From the NCBI RefSeq assembly GCF_002993365.1, contig NZ_PVNP01000214.1, positions 1,155 through 65,154 of the forward strand: a stretch of DNA of 64,000 nucleotides. The letters run 5' to 3'. Origin of the DNA: Marisediminitalea alba. GTDB taxonomy: Bacteria > Pseudomonadota > Gammaproteobacteria > Enterobacterales > Alteromonadaceae. Under the pieces are notes generated by a model that saw only the letters and a list, made by a program, of their open reading frames with translations, had not been told where the DNA came from and did no database searches. The position numbers and the translations under genes are program-made. Each line of letters begins with the position of its first letter. The stretch's first letter is position 1. Of the stretch, positions 35,375 to 43,990 are shown piece after piece.

Positions 35375-35728
35375 ATGATTTATCAAGTGCTTTTGGTTGC
35401 ATACCTGATTGTAGCACTGCTGTTAATTGGCTTTGTGCTGATTCAACAGGGTAAAGGTGCCGATATGGGCGCTTCTTTTGGTGCCGGCGGTTCTAATACC
35501 GTGTTCGGCTCAAGCGGTTCAGGTAACTTTATGACTCGTGCCACAGGTATTCTGGCAACGGCATTTTTTGTCATCAGCCTGTTACTGGGTAATATTACTG
35601 CTCGTCAGGAAAAAGCGCCTGATGAGTGGGAAAACCTGGAAGTTCCGGCAACTCAGCAGGCTGCGCCGGCTGATACCGATGTTCCAGCGGTACCGGTTGA
35701 AGATAACACCGGTGATACGCCTAACTAA
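35375..35728 (+). CDS. secG: Protein-export membrane protein SecG
   Basis: A 117-residue subunit of the SecYEG translocon. Two transmembrane helices (about 3-23 and 54-74) flank the conserved loop I-Q-Q-G-K-G-A-D-M-G-A-S-F-G-A-G with G-S-S-G-S-G-N-F. The C-terminal 40 residues are acidic and alanine/proline-rich, as in marine relatives. It starts 12 bases after tpiA with GAGGATAG and is followed by tRNA-Leu. Confidence 0.96.
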   Translation: MIYQVLLVAYLIVALLLIGFVLIQQGKGADMGASFGAGGSNTVFGSSGSGNFMTRATGILATAFFVISLLLGNITARQEKAPDEWENLEVPATQQAAPADTDVPAVPVEDNTGDTPN

Positions 35729-35748
35729 GGGCATATAGAAACGATTTT

Positions 35749-35833
35749 GCGGAAGTGGTGGAATTGGTAGACACGCCATCTTGAGGGGGTGGTGGCTTCG
35801 GCCGTGCGGGTTCAAGTCCCGCTTTCCGCACCA
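35749..35833 (+). tRNA. leuU: tRNA-Leu (anticodon GAG)
   Basis: An 85-base class II tRNA with a 7-bp acceptor stem GCGGAAG/CTTTCCGC, D-loop TGGTAGAC, anticodon stem CCATC/GGTGG with loop T-T-G-A-G-G-G giving anticodon GAG, a long variable arm (TGGCTTCGGCC) and T-loop GGTTCAAGTCC. The CCA end is encoded. It reads CUC and CUU codons. Its place after secG matches leuU in E. coli. Confidence 0.97.
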
Positions 35834-35840
35834 AATAAAA

Positions 35841-35866
35841 AACCACCCAGAAGGGTGGTTTTTTTA
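35841..35866 (+). terminator. Rho-independent terminator after tRNA-Leu
   Basis: AACCACCC (35841-35848), loop AGAA, GGGTGGTT (35853-35860), then a T-run. It ends the ftsH/glmM/secG/tRNA block. Confidence 0.92.
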
Positions 35867-35899
35867 TGCCTGAAACATTGTCAGGGTAGGGTGAAACTA

Positions 35900-36073
35900 A
35901 TGAATATCTATCTTATGGCCTTGATTGCTGTGTTAATGCCACCACTGGCGGTTTACCTGTCCGCTGGAATAACCCGTCGGTTCTGGGTAAATGTGCTACT
36001 TACCATGCTCGGTTTTGTACCGGGGGCGGTACATGCGCTCTATACAGTAATTACTAGACATCGGAGCCGTTAA
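35900..36073 (+). CDS. YqaE/Pmp3 (UPF0057) family small membrane protein
   Basis: A 57-residue peptide from ATG 35900. A longer reading frame from 35789 would run through the tRNA and terminator and is rejected. Two hydrophobic helices surround the family signature P-P-L-A-V-Y-L-S-A-G...F-W-V-N-V-L-L-T-M-L-G-F-V-P-G (split here to show the motif). Pmp3/YqaE proteins affect membrane potential and stress tolerance. The ribosome site is modest (AGGGTGAA). Single-gene unit between two terminated or opposite units. Confidence 0.8.
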   Translation: MNIYLMALIAVLMPPLAVYLSAGITRRFWVNVLLTMLGFVPGAVHALYTVITRHRSR

Positions 36074-36085
36074 CTTCCCGCGGGA

Positions 36086-36283
36086 TTAGGCCGAGTCACT
36101 ATGGGCCCGCCACACGAATTGTGTAAGGGTGAGCGAAAGGCTGATTAAAATAAGTAGCAAAAGCAGGCCTGCCATCATCAGGCCATAGCTGTTCTTCTGC
36201 AGTGGTGAGAGCAGCAAAAACAGCTGCGTTACCACTGGTACGCCAAGCATCAGATAAATCGCCAGCTTCAGCATCTTCATCAT
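36086..36283 (-). CDS. Small two-helix membrane protein, unknown
   Basis: A 65-residue protein with two strongly hydrophobic segments (about 5-25 and 33-53) and a short polar C-terminus. No family recognised. It starts 10 bases after the hemerythrin gene's stop on the same strand, so it probably shares that transcript. The alternative start at M3 (ATGAAAATGCTG region) is equally possible. Confidence 0.55.
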   Translation of the reverse strand: MMKMLKLAIYLMLGVPVVTQLFLLLSPLQKNSYGLMMAGLLLLLILISLSLTLTQFVWRAHSDSA

Positions 36284-36293
36284 CTTTGTCCTG

Positions 36294-36728
36294 TTACGCC
36301 AGTTCGCTCATTTCGTCACGATAAGCCTCACCGAGCGCTTTTTTCTGCTTCTCGTTAAGGATGCGACCGGCAATCTGGAAAAATTCCTGCTCTTCGTCGT
36401 CCAGGTGATGCTCAACCTGCTCCTTAAGCTGTTTAAGAAAACGTAACCAGGCGGGAGAGCTAAACTCTGTGCCATCGAGCTTTTCCACTAATTCATCAAT
36501 CTCGTGGTGCTCTGCGATACCATGACGAGACAGTTCAACTGCGTTGTCATCATCCATAAGCGGTACGTAAAAGTGACGTTCTTCGGCTGTTGCGTGACGC
36601 TCCAGTTCGTCCTTCAGCTCATCGAAATATTCACGACGAGCGGCAGTGTCGCCATGTGTTTCTACTAAGATCTTTAGTAATAAACGTTGCTTTTCATGAT
36701 CCTGACGTAATGCTTCAAAAATGTTCAT
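36294..36728 (-). CDS. Hemerythrin-like HHE domain protein
   Basis: A 144-residue four-helix protein. Likely di-iron ligands are H11 (L-R-Q-D-H-E), H45 and E49 (R-H-A-T-A-E-E-R), H75 (A-E-H-H-E-I) and H107/H108 with E112 (H-H-L-D-D-E-E-Q-E-F-F). Such proteins bind oxygen or sense oxygen/nitric oxide, or repair iron centres. AGGAGCAC precedes the ATG. The small membrane protein downstream may partner it. Confidence 0.88.
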   Translation of the reverse strand: MNIFEALRQDHEKQRLLLKILVETHGDTAARREYFDELKDELERHATAEERHFYVPLMDDDNAVELSRHGIAEHHEIDELVEKLDGTEFSSPAWLRFLKQLKEQVEHHLDDEEQEFFQIAGRILNEKQKKALGEAYRDEMSELA

Positions 36729-36948
36729 AAGGTGCTCCTGACTAGTTGTTCAGATGGTAACCATAACGTGTTATGTGTGACTAATTGAGTCTTCCAGCGG
36801 GTTACCGTTTGTTACTCTCTGACTAGTAATTTAGCAATACCTGTGCCCGAAGATATGTGTATGATTTAAAATGGGTATTTCTGTTTTGGTGGGAGTTAAA
36901 GGGAAGGCCAAGGGTAATAGTTACCCTTGGTAATGTAATCCGGAAACG

Positions 36949-38592
36949 TTAGTCACTCACCTCATAGCTTTCATCAAAGCGTTTGCTGTCGGCCAGAATA
37001 TTGAGATTTCTGGCCTGACATTTAACGGTGATTTCGCTTGTAGTGTAGGTTTCACCATCAATTACGTAAGTTTGCTCCTCAGGCAGTTTTATACTGACCT
37101 GCTTAGCCCGTTTGTGATGAATGATTTGTGATGATTTCTTTGATTGCTCGTTGCCAAACACCAGTTCGGCCACGGTAAATAACGGCATGTCATCTTCTGT
37201 AGGGGTGAGCCAGGTGATATCCAGTTCACCATCTGTCATATCCGGCAGGTCGCCCCCCTGAGCGAGTGCAGTGCTAAGTGGCGCCGCATTGGCGATAACA
37301 AATGAAGGGGTATCGAGCTCAAAGCTTTCATCATCAACGGTCACCTGAAGCTTTTGCGGGTTGCTGGTGTTCATTGCTTTCCACAGGCCCTCAAGATAAG
37401 CCATCTGACCACCGTTATTCTTTTCCTCTCGGTCGGCATGTTCAATCATCTGAGATTCAAAGCCAATGGCAGACACCAATAGCATTAGTTTGCCATTACA
37501 TTCTGCTGTATCCACCGGCGTATATTGCTGCTCGCAAATCACTTCACAGGCACGTGTGATGGGCGCGAGCTTGCTACGCAGGCCATATACAATCTGACTT
37601 AGTGCATTGGCGGTACCCAGAGGAATAATGCCCAGCACCTTCTGGTGTTCGCGGGTTACTGTGGCAACTTCTGTAACTGTACCATCGCCACCACAGGCGA
37701 TTAATATTTCGTTACCGGCCTTTATTGCCTGATGTGCCTGCCAGGTGGCATTGAGCTCAGGTGTGGTCTCGTATATGGTGACTCGAAACTGACTGTTTAA
37801 ATGGGAAAGGATTTCTTCCTTGTACGTTTTCCATTTGCCGCCGCCTGCTACCGGGTTGGCAATGAGAGCCAGCTGCGTATTTAATTTTAAACGGCCACGT
37901 TGTTTTACCACTGAAAGACTCTTAAGCTGATGCTTATTAAGTCTCGCTGTAGCTCGTACTGATTGGATCTTATTCATCACATCAACCACTGACAGCGCAT
38001 CGTTGCGGGCCAGCAGGAAGGCAGCCATTACCAGCACCGAGCGACCGCGCCCTAAAGCACAATGAACCAGTATTTTGCGACCATCTCGAATGTGTTGATC
38101 AATCCAGTTTAGTGCCAGGTGAAGCTGCTCGTTAGTAGGGCTGGCATGGTCGAGTACCGGAATATTCAGATAATCCACATCATAGCGGTAACTGGTCCAG
38201 TCGAGGCCGTCGAATTCTGCGGTGACATCCAGAATGCAGTCGATCCCCTGGTTGCTGAGTTTTTCAATGTCGCTACCGACCAGTCTTGTACCCAGATACA
38301 GTTGCTCTTCGATTTTCTGAATACTGGGTACCTTATCGGTTTTGCGTTCATAATAGTTATATAAACGGGCACCCAGCAGAAAAGGAATAAACAGCCAGCG
38401 TACGTAAACCGGGATCCGCCCGTCTTCGCGTTTTCTGAATAATTCGGGGTAATTAGTCAGATAAGCCACACACACGGCAAACAGCGATGCCGCAGTCCAC
38501 AGAATGACCACATTTATCCACCAGTAGGGCACATAGGCCGCAATGACACAAAGTAAAATGCCAGCCAACAGATAATACTTAACCATCTTCAT
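36949..38592 (-). CDS. Dual-specificity phosphatase fused to a diacylglycerol-kinase-like lipid kinase
   Basis: A 547-residue protein. N-terminal transmembrane segments (about 6-48, with a further hydrophobic stretch near 65-74) are followed by a DSP-type phosphatase domain with the C-x5-R loop H177-C-A-L-G-R-G-R-S185 and D-x-T-A-E-F upstream. From about 240 a YegS/DagK-like lipid kinase domain follows: N-P-V-A-G-G-G-K at 246-253 and G-G-D-G-T (301-305). The fusion anchors a phosphatase and a lipid or lipid-like kinase at the inner membrane. Substrates are unknown; phosphatidylglycerol or diacylglycerol phosphorylation is the family precedent. It is a single-gene unit. Confidence 0.88.
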   Translation of the reverse strand: MKMVKYYLLAGILLCVIAAYVPYWWINVVILWTAASLFAVCVAYLTNYPELFRKREDGRIPVYVRWLFIPFLLGARLYNYYERKTDKVPSIQKIEEQLYLGTRLVGSDIEKLSNQGIDCILDVTAEFDGLDWTSYRYDVDYLNIPVLDHASPTNEQLHLALNWIDQHIRDGRKILVHCALGRGRSVLVMAAFLLARNDALSVVDVMNKIQSVRATARLNKHQLKSLSVVKQRGRLKLNTQLALIANPVAGGGKWKTYKEEILSHLNSQFRVTIYETTPELNATWQAHQAIKAGNEILIACGGDGTVTEVATVTREHQKVLGIIPLGTANALSQIVYGLRSKLAPITRACEVICEQQYTPVDTAECNGKLMLLVSAIGFESQMIEHADREEKNNGGQMAYLEGLWKAMNTSNPQKLQVTVDDESFELDTPSFVIANAAPLSTALAQGGDLPDMTDGELDITWLTPTEDDMPLFTVAELVFGNEQSKKSSQIIHHKRAKQVSIKLPEEQTYVIDGETYTTSEITVKCQARNLNILADSKRFDESYEVSD

Positions 38593-38725
38593 TGGTTATT
38601 CTCTCCCTCAGTGAACCCACTATCGTTAGCGCCGTATCAGTTACAGCAATCAGTAAAAACGTTGTTTCGGTAATACAGGTAATACAAGTATTGTGCCGTG
38701 CGGTTAATTTTAGTGGGGTGAAGGA

Positions 38726-39271
38726 TTGTTTAAGTTAATCAATTTTATCGGTTTTCAGGCCAGTTGGTGGCTGCTTATCCTGTACCAGAATCAATACTGG
38801 TGGGTGGTTGCTGCGCTGTTGATTGCCCATATCGTGCTGGTTGGGGAGTCACTCACAGAATTCGCCGTAGTGCTGGTTGCAGCAATCGCAGGCGTCATTA
38901 CCGACAGTCTGCTGGCACTGTCTGGTGTGTACATTTTTTCTGGTTCCGGGCAATTCTTACCGATCCCTTTCTGGCTTATTTTACTATGGTTCGCCTTTGC
39001 CTCTACGCTGAGGCACAGTCTGGCATATCTCAGCACACACTACTGGTTAGCTGCCGGACTTGGTGCGGTCGGCGGTACGCTTAGCTATGTGGCGGGTATG
39101 AAGTTACAGGCAGTCACCTTTGGCTTAGCTTTTTATCCTACCGTATTTTTACTTGCCGCCATCTGGGCATGCCTTATGCCTGTGATCTTTTTGCTAAGCC
39201 AACGCGTTGAAGCCGTAGCACAACGTGTTAATGGCAGTGACACATTCCAAACCACAAAGGAGAAGTTATGA
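38726..39271 (+). CDS. DUF2878 family membrane protein
   Basis: A 181-residue protein with five or six hydrophobic helices. F-I-G-F-Q-A-S-W-W and T-D-S-L-L near residue 60 fit the DUF2878 family of proteobacterial inner-membrane proteins with no known role. The start is TTG 38726, preceded by GTGAAGGA. Its stop overlaps the SDR start by ATGA (39268-39271), so the two are translated together. Confidence 0.78.
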   Translation: MFKLINFIGFQASWWLLILYQNQYWWVVAALLIAHIVLVGESLTEFAVVLVAAIAGVITDSLLALSGVYIFSGSGQFLPIPFWLILLWFAFASTLRHSLAYLSTHYWLAAGLGAVGGTLSYVAGMKLQAVTFGLAFYPTVFLLAAIWACLMPVIFLLSQRVEAVAQRVNGSDTFQTTKEKL

Positions 39272-39954
39272 CACCCTTGTCGATGGTAACGGGAGGTAAC
39301 CGTGGGATCGGTTTTGCAATAGCAGAAGGCTTGCTGAAGCTGGGTCACAAGGTATTACTGGTAGCCCGTGACGAAGAGGAAGCCGAACAGGCCTGCGCAG
39401 ATCTCAATGGCGATGTACATCCAATTGTAATGGACATCACTGCACAGGGTGCAATGGAAGAAGCTCACACACGAGCAGTGGCGGTGTTTGGCGATATAGA
39501 TATATTGATCAATAACGCCGGGGTGATGCACAGTGACGAACTTACTGAGCTGAGTGCAGGCGACCTGCAGTTATCGTTTGATGTACATGTGAAAGGTCCG
39601 GCGATGCTAACTAAAGCCGTGCTGCCCGCCATGCTGGAGAACAATTTTGGTCGTATTATCAATGTTTCAAGCGGATACGGTAGCTTTGCCGAGAAACTCG
39701 GCGGACCTCCGGCTTATGCGGTAACGAAAGCGGCGCTGAATGCGCTGACAGTGAAAACGGCGGCGTCAGTGCCGGCCGGTAAAAACGTTAAGGTAAATGC
39801 TATGTGCCCGGGCTGGGTTCATACCCGCATGGGCGGCTCCAGTGCGCCGCTAACGCCGGAGGAGGGCGCAGACACAGCTATCTGGCTGGCCAGTCTCGAT
39901 GAAGACAGTCCTAACGGGATGTTCTTCCGCAAACGCAAACCCATCAGCTGGTAG
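39268..39954 (+). CDS. Short-chain dehydrogenase/reductase
   Basis: A 228-residue classical SDR. T-G-G-N-R-G-I-G-F-A (7-16) binds the cofactor; the arginine after N and the following V-A-R-D point to NADP(H). N-N-A-G-V is near 87, and the catalytic Y-A-V-T-K lies near 148. The end M-C-P-G-W-V-H-T-R-M-G-G resembles carbonyl-reductase-like SDRs. It is coupled to the DUF2878 gene. The substrate is unknown. Confidence 0.85.
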   Translation: MTPLSMVTGGNRGIGFAIAEGLLKLGHKVLLVARDEEEAEQACADLNGDVHPIVMDITAQGAMEEAHTRAVAVFGDIDILINNAGVMHSDELTELSAGDLQLSFDVHVKGPAMLTKAVLPAMLENNFGRIINVSSGYGSFAEKLGGPPAYAVTKAALNALTVKTAASVPAGKNVKVNAMCPGWVHTRMGGSSAPLTPEEGADTAIWLASLDEDSPNGMFFRKRKPISW

Positions 39955-39962
39955 TGTGTAAT

Positions 39963-40253
39963 ATACCAATCCGCATAGGGGGTTGCCCACTCAGCAAGAC
40001 TGGCAGGTTTTGTGGCTAGGCTTGGTTGCACAGGTTTGGTGGTTCCAAATCAAGCAAGCGTAACAACGCCAGAAAGCCTGCCAGCTCACCCTCAGGGGAT
40101 TGCCCGAAGGGAGTGGCCAAAACGACTTACTTCTGTGTTGCGTCCTCTGGACATAGAATGACTATACCACAGAGAACGCGTCGTGATCTAAGTCGTTTTC
40201 GTCTAGCCCTCAGGGATCACTCTGAGAGGGTAAACCCCTATGCGGATTGGTAT
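39963..40253. repeat. MITE-like element with 19-bp terminal inverted repeats
   Basis: ATACCAATCCGCATAGGGG (39963-39981) is matched by its exact inverse complement CCCCTATGCGGATTGGTAT (40235-40253). The roughly 290-base body has no believable gene (an ORF from 40026 crosses the right end and is not protein-like). The body contains the run ACTTACTTCTGTG..TCCTCTGGACATAG, which I associate with dispersed repeats in marine gammaproteobacteria (recollection, not searched). It is inserted 9 bases after the SDR stop. Target duplication was not resolved. Confidence 0.8.
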
Positions 40254-40255
40254 TA

Positions 40256-40286
40256 CCGCCGGTGTGAATATTTTTCACACCGGCGG
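40256..40286. terminator. 13-bp perfect hairpin next to the MITE
   Basis: CCGCCGGTGTGAA (40256-40268) pairs with TTCACACCGGCGG (40274-40286), loop TATTT. No T-run follows. It touches the right terminal repeat of the element and could be the former terminator of the SDR gene, displaced by the insertion (inference). Confidence 0.5.
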
Positions 40287-40469
40287 GCATTTCTGGGGGC
40301 CTTTATTGACGGCTTCTTCTATTTTTTGGTGTCTAAAAATCTATCTTATTGAAAGTTAAAGGCTATTTTTCTTTTTTGAATTGGCGTCGACTTTGCAAGT
40401 TTAGTTGTCATAACTGATGCAGAGCGACAGGTGCGAAACCATCAGCCGTTTTCGGAAGGAGAATATTCA

Positions 40470-41018
40470 GTGAGTGAGTCTTTAGCGATGTCGGCGGGTT
40501 ATGACACCCAGGAAAGGGTGATTGTAACTCAGGATCATTATCAACCTGCAGTGGTATCTGTTGGGGTTGTGTTGTATGAGTGGAACGAGGCTATTCGCCA
40601 GCGAGTGCAACGCCTCGGCTCCCAGTTTGGTAACAGCGGCATAAAATTACAGTTACTCACTCATTCTGATTTGGTCAGACAGGACGACAAAACCAAACAC
40701 CTTCAGGGCGTTATATTTCAACTACCGCCTAATGGTGACAGCCCGCTGGCAAGGCGTTTTGAGATAATTTTTCGTCAGAGCCATCAGGCTTTGCTGGCCG
40801 ATTGTGACGTAGCTGCAGCGTTTACCGTGACTGAAGACGATAACCTTTCGAATATCGAGCTGGCGATGCAGGTAAGTTTTGCATCACACGGTGCAGATTG
40901 TCATTGGTTAGGGCTTGATTACTCTGCGGCAGACTCCGTAGCGTTTCAATCCTGGTGCGAAGGGATAGCTATTTCAGTACGTCAGTCTGTAAATAAACCG
41001 GCAACGTTGGCGGCTTAG
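40470..41018 (+). CDS. Unknown 182-residue protein
   Basis: Start GTG 40470 is chosen over GTG 40431 because AAGGAG (40456-40461) lies eight bases ahead. The protein is soluble, with alternating strands and helices: V-V-S-V-G-V-V-L-Y near 30, an amphipathic helix with R-Q-R-V-Q-R-L, G-V-I-F-Q-L-P-P-N near 90, and a late G-L-D-Y-S-A-A-D. No catalytic motif is evident and I do not recognise a family. It stands alone between the MITE and putP. Confidence 0.6.
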   Translation: MSESLAMSAGYDTQERVIVTQDHYQPAVVSVGVVLYEWNEAIRQRVQRLGSQFGNSGIKLQLLTHSDLVRQDDKTKHLQGVIFQLPPNGDSPLARRFEIIFRQSHQALLADCDVAAAFTVTEDDNLSNIELAMQVSFASHGADCHWLGLDYSAADSVAFQSWCEGIAISVRQSVNKPATLAA

Positions 41019-41370
41019 ATGAAAACGAACTCTAATATTTAGACCCGTAATAAAAATGTCACGAATTGAACAAAGATGGTAATTCAGTTCATTTTAGTAG
41101 GTTTTTAAAGTTAAGCACGTATAACTACCAGGATTGAGATAAAAAGCTATATTAATCAGTTTTTTATGGTTTTGCTTTGGTAACTTGATTCAACTGTCAA
41201 TAGTAAGGGTGAATGACGTTTATACGGTTTGTAGATGGCTGTTTTAATGGATTTTACGCCTCCCCCTCGTAGTCTTCGCCCTTGTAATAAATGTTTATAT
41301 GCGTATAATTAGACCTCTAATTAATATTGATAATCAGTTAACGACAAAAATACAAAGGCAATATTTTTCT
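41019..41370 (+). other. AT-rich leader/promoter region of putP
   Basis: About 350 bases without a believable gene. The only clear signal is the promoter at 41282-41309. The rest shows no repeat or strong hairpin to my reading. Confidence 0.5.
41282..41309 (+). promoter_or_regulatory. Candidate sigma-70 promoter of putP
   Basis: TTGTAA (41282-41287), 16-base spacer, perfect TATAAT (41304-41309). Transcription would start near 41316, downstream of the ATG-like start at 41299, which supports the ATG at 41371 as the real putP start. Confidence 0.6.
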
Positions 41371-42867
41371 ATGGCGTTTGAAAGTTACATCTCACTAGCG
41401 ATTTACTTTGCAGTTATGCTGGGCATTGGGTTGTTCGCATATAAGCAATCAACCAGTGACATTTCCGGCTACATACTGGGCGGTCGTCAGGTTAGCCCAC
41501 ACGTAACTGCATTATCCGCTGGCGCATCTGATATGAGCGGATGGATGCTGATGGGATTACCCGGCGCGATGTTTTTAACTGGTTTTGATGCCATGTACAT
41601 TGCAATTGGTCTGGTGGCTGGTGCGTTGGCTAACTATTTTCTGGTCGCGCCAAAGCTGCGCGTTTACACCGAAGTAGCCGATGACTCGCTGACTATTCCT
41701 GAATTTTTCGCGAAGCGGTTTGGTCAGTCTAATGCCAGTGTGAGAATGGTGTCAGCCGGCATTATTGTAATGTTTTTTACATTATATACGTCGGCCGGTT
41801 TAGTGGCTGGCGGTAAGCTTTTTGAAAGCGCGTTTGGCATGGGTTATCAGACAGGTCTGATTATTACGCTGGCGGTAGTGGTTTCTTACACACTGTTGGG
41901 CGGTTTCCTGGCGGTAAGCATGACGGACTTTGTGCAGGGCTGCATTATGTTTGTGGCGCTGGTATTGGTACCGATCGTAGCGTTTACCGAGTTTGACAGC
42001 CTGGCGCAAATGAACAGCGCGGCACTGGAATCAGTACCGTCGTTAAGTGAATCATGGCAGGAGCTAACATTGCTTGGTCTGGTATCCAGCCTGGCATGGG
42101 GTTTAGGTTATTTCGGACAGCCGCATATTATCGTCCGCTTTATGGCCATTCGTTCAGTAAAGGCTATTGCGACAGCTCGTAACATTGGTATGTCGTGGAT
42201 GTTGGTGACCATTATCGGTGCATTGGGTACCGGTTTTGTAGGGATTGCTTATGCAAACCAGTTTGGCTTGCAGGTGGCAGATGCAGAGACTATTTTTATC
42301 ATATTCTCTGAGATTCTGTTTCATCCGTTGATCAGCGGGTTCCTGATGGCTGCAATTCTGGCTGCCATTATGAGTACTATCTCATCGCAGCTGCTGGTGT
42401 CGGCTAGCTCACTGACAGAAGACATTTACCGTGTAGTGAATAAAAAAGAAGCGTCCCAGGAGCAAACCGTAGCGATAGGCCGCTATGGTGTAGCGGGTGT
42501 AGCACTTGCAGCATTGCTGTTGGCATGGGATTCATCGAACAGCATCTTGTCTCTGGTCAGTAACGCCTGGGCAGGCTTTGGTGCAGCGTTTGGTCCGCTG
42601 GTGCTGTTTTGTTTGTACAAGAAAAATTTAACTCATAAAGCCGCTCTGGCAGGCATTTTGAGCGGTGCCGTAACGGTACTGTTCTGGATCTATGCGCCGG
42701 TCCTTGAAGGCGGTGCAACACTAAGCAGTGTGGTTTATGAGATTGTCCCCGGCTTTATCATTAGTTCACTGACTATCTGGGGCGTGATTATCTTCAGTGA
42801 AGAGCCGCACGAGGAAGTGCAGGCGAAATTTACCGAAACAAATAAAGTTTTAGCAGAATTATCTTAA
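41371..42867 (+). CDS. putP: Sodium/proline symporter
   Basis: From ATG 41371 the product is 498 residues (E. coli PutP 502). It is an SSS-family transporter with about 13 membrane helices that imports proline with sodium. Family features: Y-I-L-G-G-R-Q-V and S-A-G-A-S-D-M-S-G-W-M-L-M-G-L-P-G-A (sodium and proline sites on helix 2), G-Y-F-G-Q-P-H-I-I-V-R-F near 250 and the S-S-Q-L-L-V-S-A-S-S motif near 340. The longer frame from 41299 starts before the putative transcription start. proB begins 13 bases after the stop, joining proline import and synthesis. Confidence 0.93.
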   Translation: MAFESYISLAIYFAVMLGIGLFAYKQSTSDISGYILGGRQVSPHVTALSAGASDMSGWMLMGLPGAMFLTGFDAMYIAIGLVAGALANYFLVAPKLRVYTEVADDSLTIPEFFAKRFGQSNASVRMVSAGIIVMFFTLYTSAGLVAGGKLFESAFGMGYQTGLIITLAVVVSYTLLGGFLAVSMTDFVQGCIMFVALVLVPIVAFTEFDSLAQMNSAALESVPSLSESWQELTLLGLVSSLAWGLGYFGQPHIIVRFMAIRSVKAIATARNIGMSWMLVTIIGALGTGFVGIAYANQFGLQVADAETIFIIFSEILFHPLISGFLMAAILAAIMSTISSQLLVSASSLTEDIYRVVNKKEASQEQTVAIGRYGVAGVALAALLLAWDSSNSILSLVSNAWAGFGAAFGPLVLFCLYKKNLTHKAALAGILSGAVTVLFWIYAPVLEGGATLSSVVYEIVPGFIISSLTIWGVIIFSEEPHEEVQAKFTETNKVLAELS

Positions 42868-42880
42868 GGTGATAGGAAAT

Positions 42881-43990
42881 ATGAATCGTTCAAATTGGAA
42901 ACGCATTGTAGTTAAGGTTGGGAGTGCATTGATTGCCCCTAACCGTCAGGGATGTAGTAGTCATTATCTTCTGAGTATTGCGCAATTTATCGTACGTTGC
43001 CGGATGCAGGGCATTCAGGTTGTGCTGGTCTCCTCAGGCTCGGTAGCTGCGGGTGCACACATATTCCCGGAAGAAACGAAAAAGAACATTGCTATCAAAA
43101 AAGCGATGGCCGCAGCTGGTCAGACCGAAATGATGGCAACCTGGGATAAACTGTTCGACTTTCCGTCGGCCCAGGTGTTACTGACTCACGCTGACTTACG
43201 TGACCGTGAGCGCTATGTAAGTATTCGTGAAACACTGGACAGCTTGCTTGATCACGGTGTATTACCCATCGTTAATGAGAACGACACGATAACTACCGAC
43301 AAGCTTAAAGTCGGTGATAACGATAACCTGTCTGCCATGGTAGCGGCAGCTGCCGATGCGGATGCGCTGGTTATCTGTTCTGATGTAGACGGGTTGTACG
43401 ATAAAAACCCCCACAAACATGACGACGCAAAATTGTTATCGTGGGTAGATAAGATTGATGAGAGTATCTACGCTATGGCCGGCGGCGCCGCCGAAGATGG
43501 TGTTGGTACCGGTGGTATGCGCACCAAAGTAGAAGCAGCTGAAAAAGCGGTTTCACACGGTATTGATACCTTTATCATTAATGGCTTTACCGAGCTTTCA
43601 TTTAACCTGATGCTCGAAGGACAAAACCCTGGCACGCACTTCCAGGCGCATGAAAAGCCGATGAAAGAAAACGTGCACTGGATGACCCACACCTCGAATG
43701 CGCAGGGTGAGGTCGTGATTAAAGAAGCGTTTAGCGATCCTCTGGATGAGGGCGTTGAGTCACTCACCAGTAGTGAAATTCTTGACGTTAAAGGCGAGTT
43801 TTCGGTAGGCGATACCATTTTAGTCCGTCGTGAAGATGGCGTAAAACTGGCCAAGGCTAAATCAAATTACAGTAGCTGTTTGTTAAACTTCATTGCCAAT
43901 GAAGGTAATCAGAAGTTTGCATCGGAATTCGAAGAGAAAACCGGTCCGATTATTTCAGAACAGCACATTGCAGTATTGGAGAACAAATGA
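42881..43990 (+). CDS. proB: Glutamate 5-kinase
   Basis: From ATG 42881, 369 residues; GATAGGA precedes it. It phosphorylates glutamate, the first step of proline synthesis. The amino-acid-kinase domain has V-V-K-V-G-S-A-L near the N-terminus, L-V-S-S-G-S-V-A-A-G (about 50-59), N-E-N-D-T near 132 and G-T-G-G-M-R-T-K near 210. A C-terminal PUA domain (about 270-365) is present as in E. coli ProB. The stop overlaps the proA start by 4 bases (ATGA). Confidence 0.96.
   Translation: MNRSNWKRIVVKVGSALIAPNRQGCSSHYLLSIAQFIVRCRMQGIQVVLVSSGSVAAGAHIFPEETKKNIAIKKAMAAAGQTEMMATWDKLFDFPSAQVLLTHADLRDRERYVSIRETLDSLLDHGVLPIVNENDTITTDKLKVGDNDNLSAMVAAAADADALVICSDVDGLYDKNPHKHDDAKLLSWVDKIDESIYAMAGGAAEDGVGTGGMRTKVEAAEKAVSHGIDTFIINGFTELSFNLMLEGQNPGTHFQAHEKPMKENVHWMTHTSNAQGEVVIKEAFSDPLDEGVESLTSSEILDVKGEFSVGDTILVRREDGVKLAKAKSNYSSCLLNFIANEGNQKFASEFEEKTGPIISEQHIAVLENK

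Noticed and set aside
35789..36073. Reading frame starting inside tRNA-Leu
   Set aside because: It crosses the tRNA 3' end and its terminator; only the part from ATG 35900 is gene-like (YqaE family).
40026..40352. 108-residue ORF in the MITE-like element
   Set aside because: It has unbalanced composition, crosses the right inverted end and continues through the 13-bp hairpin; there is no ribosome site.
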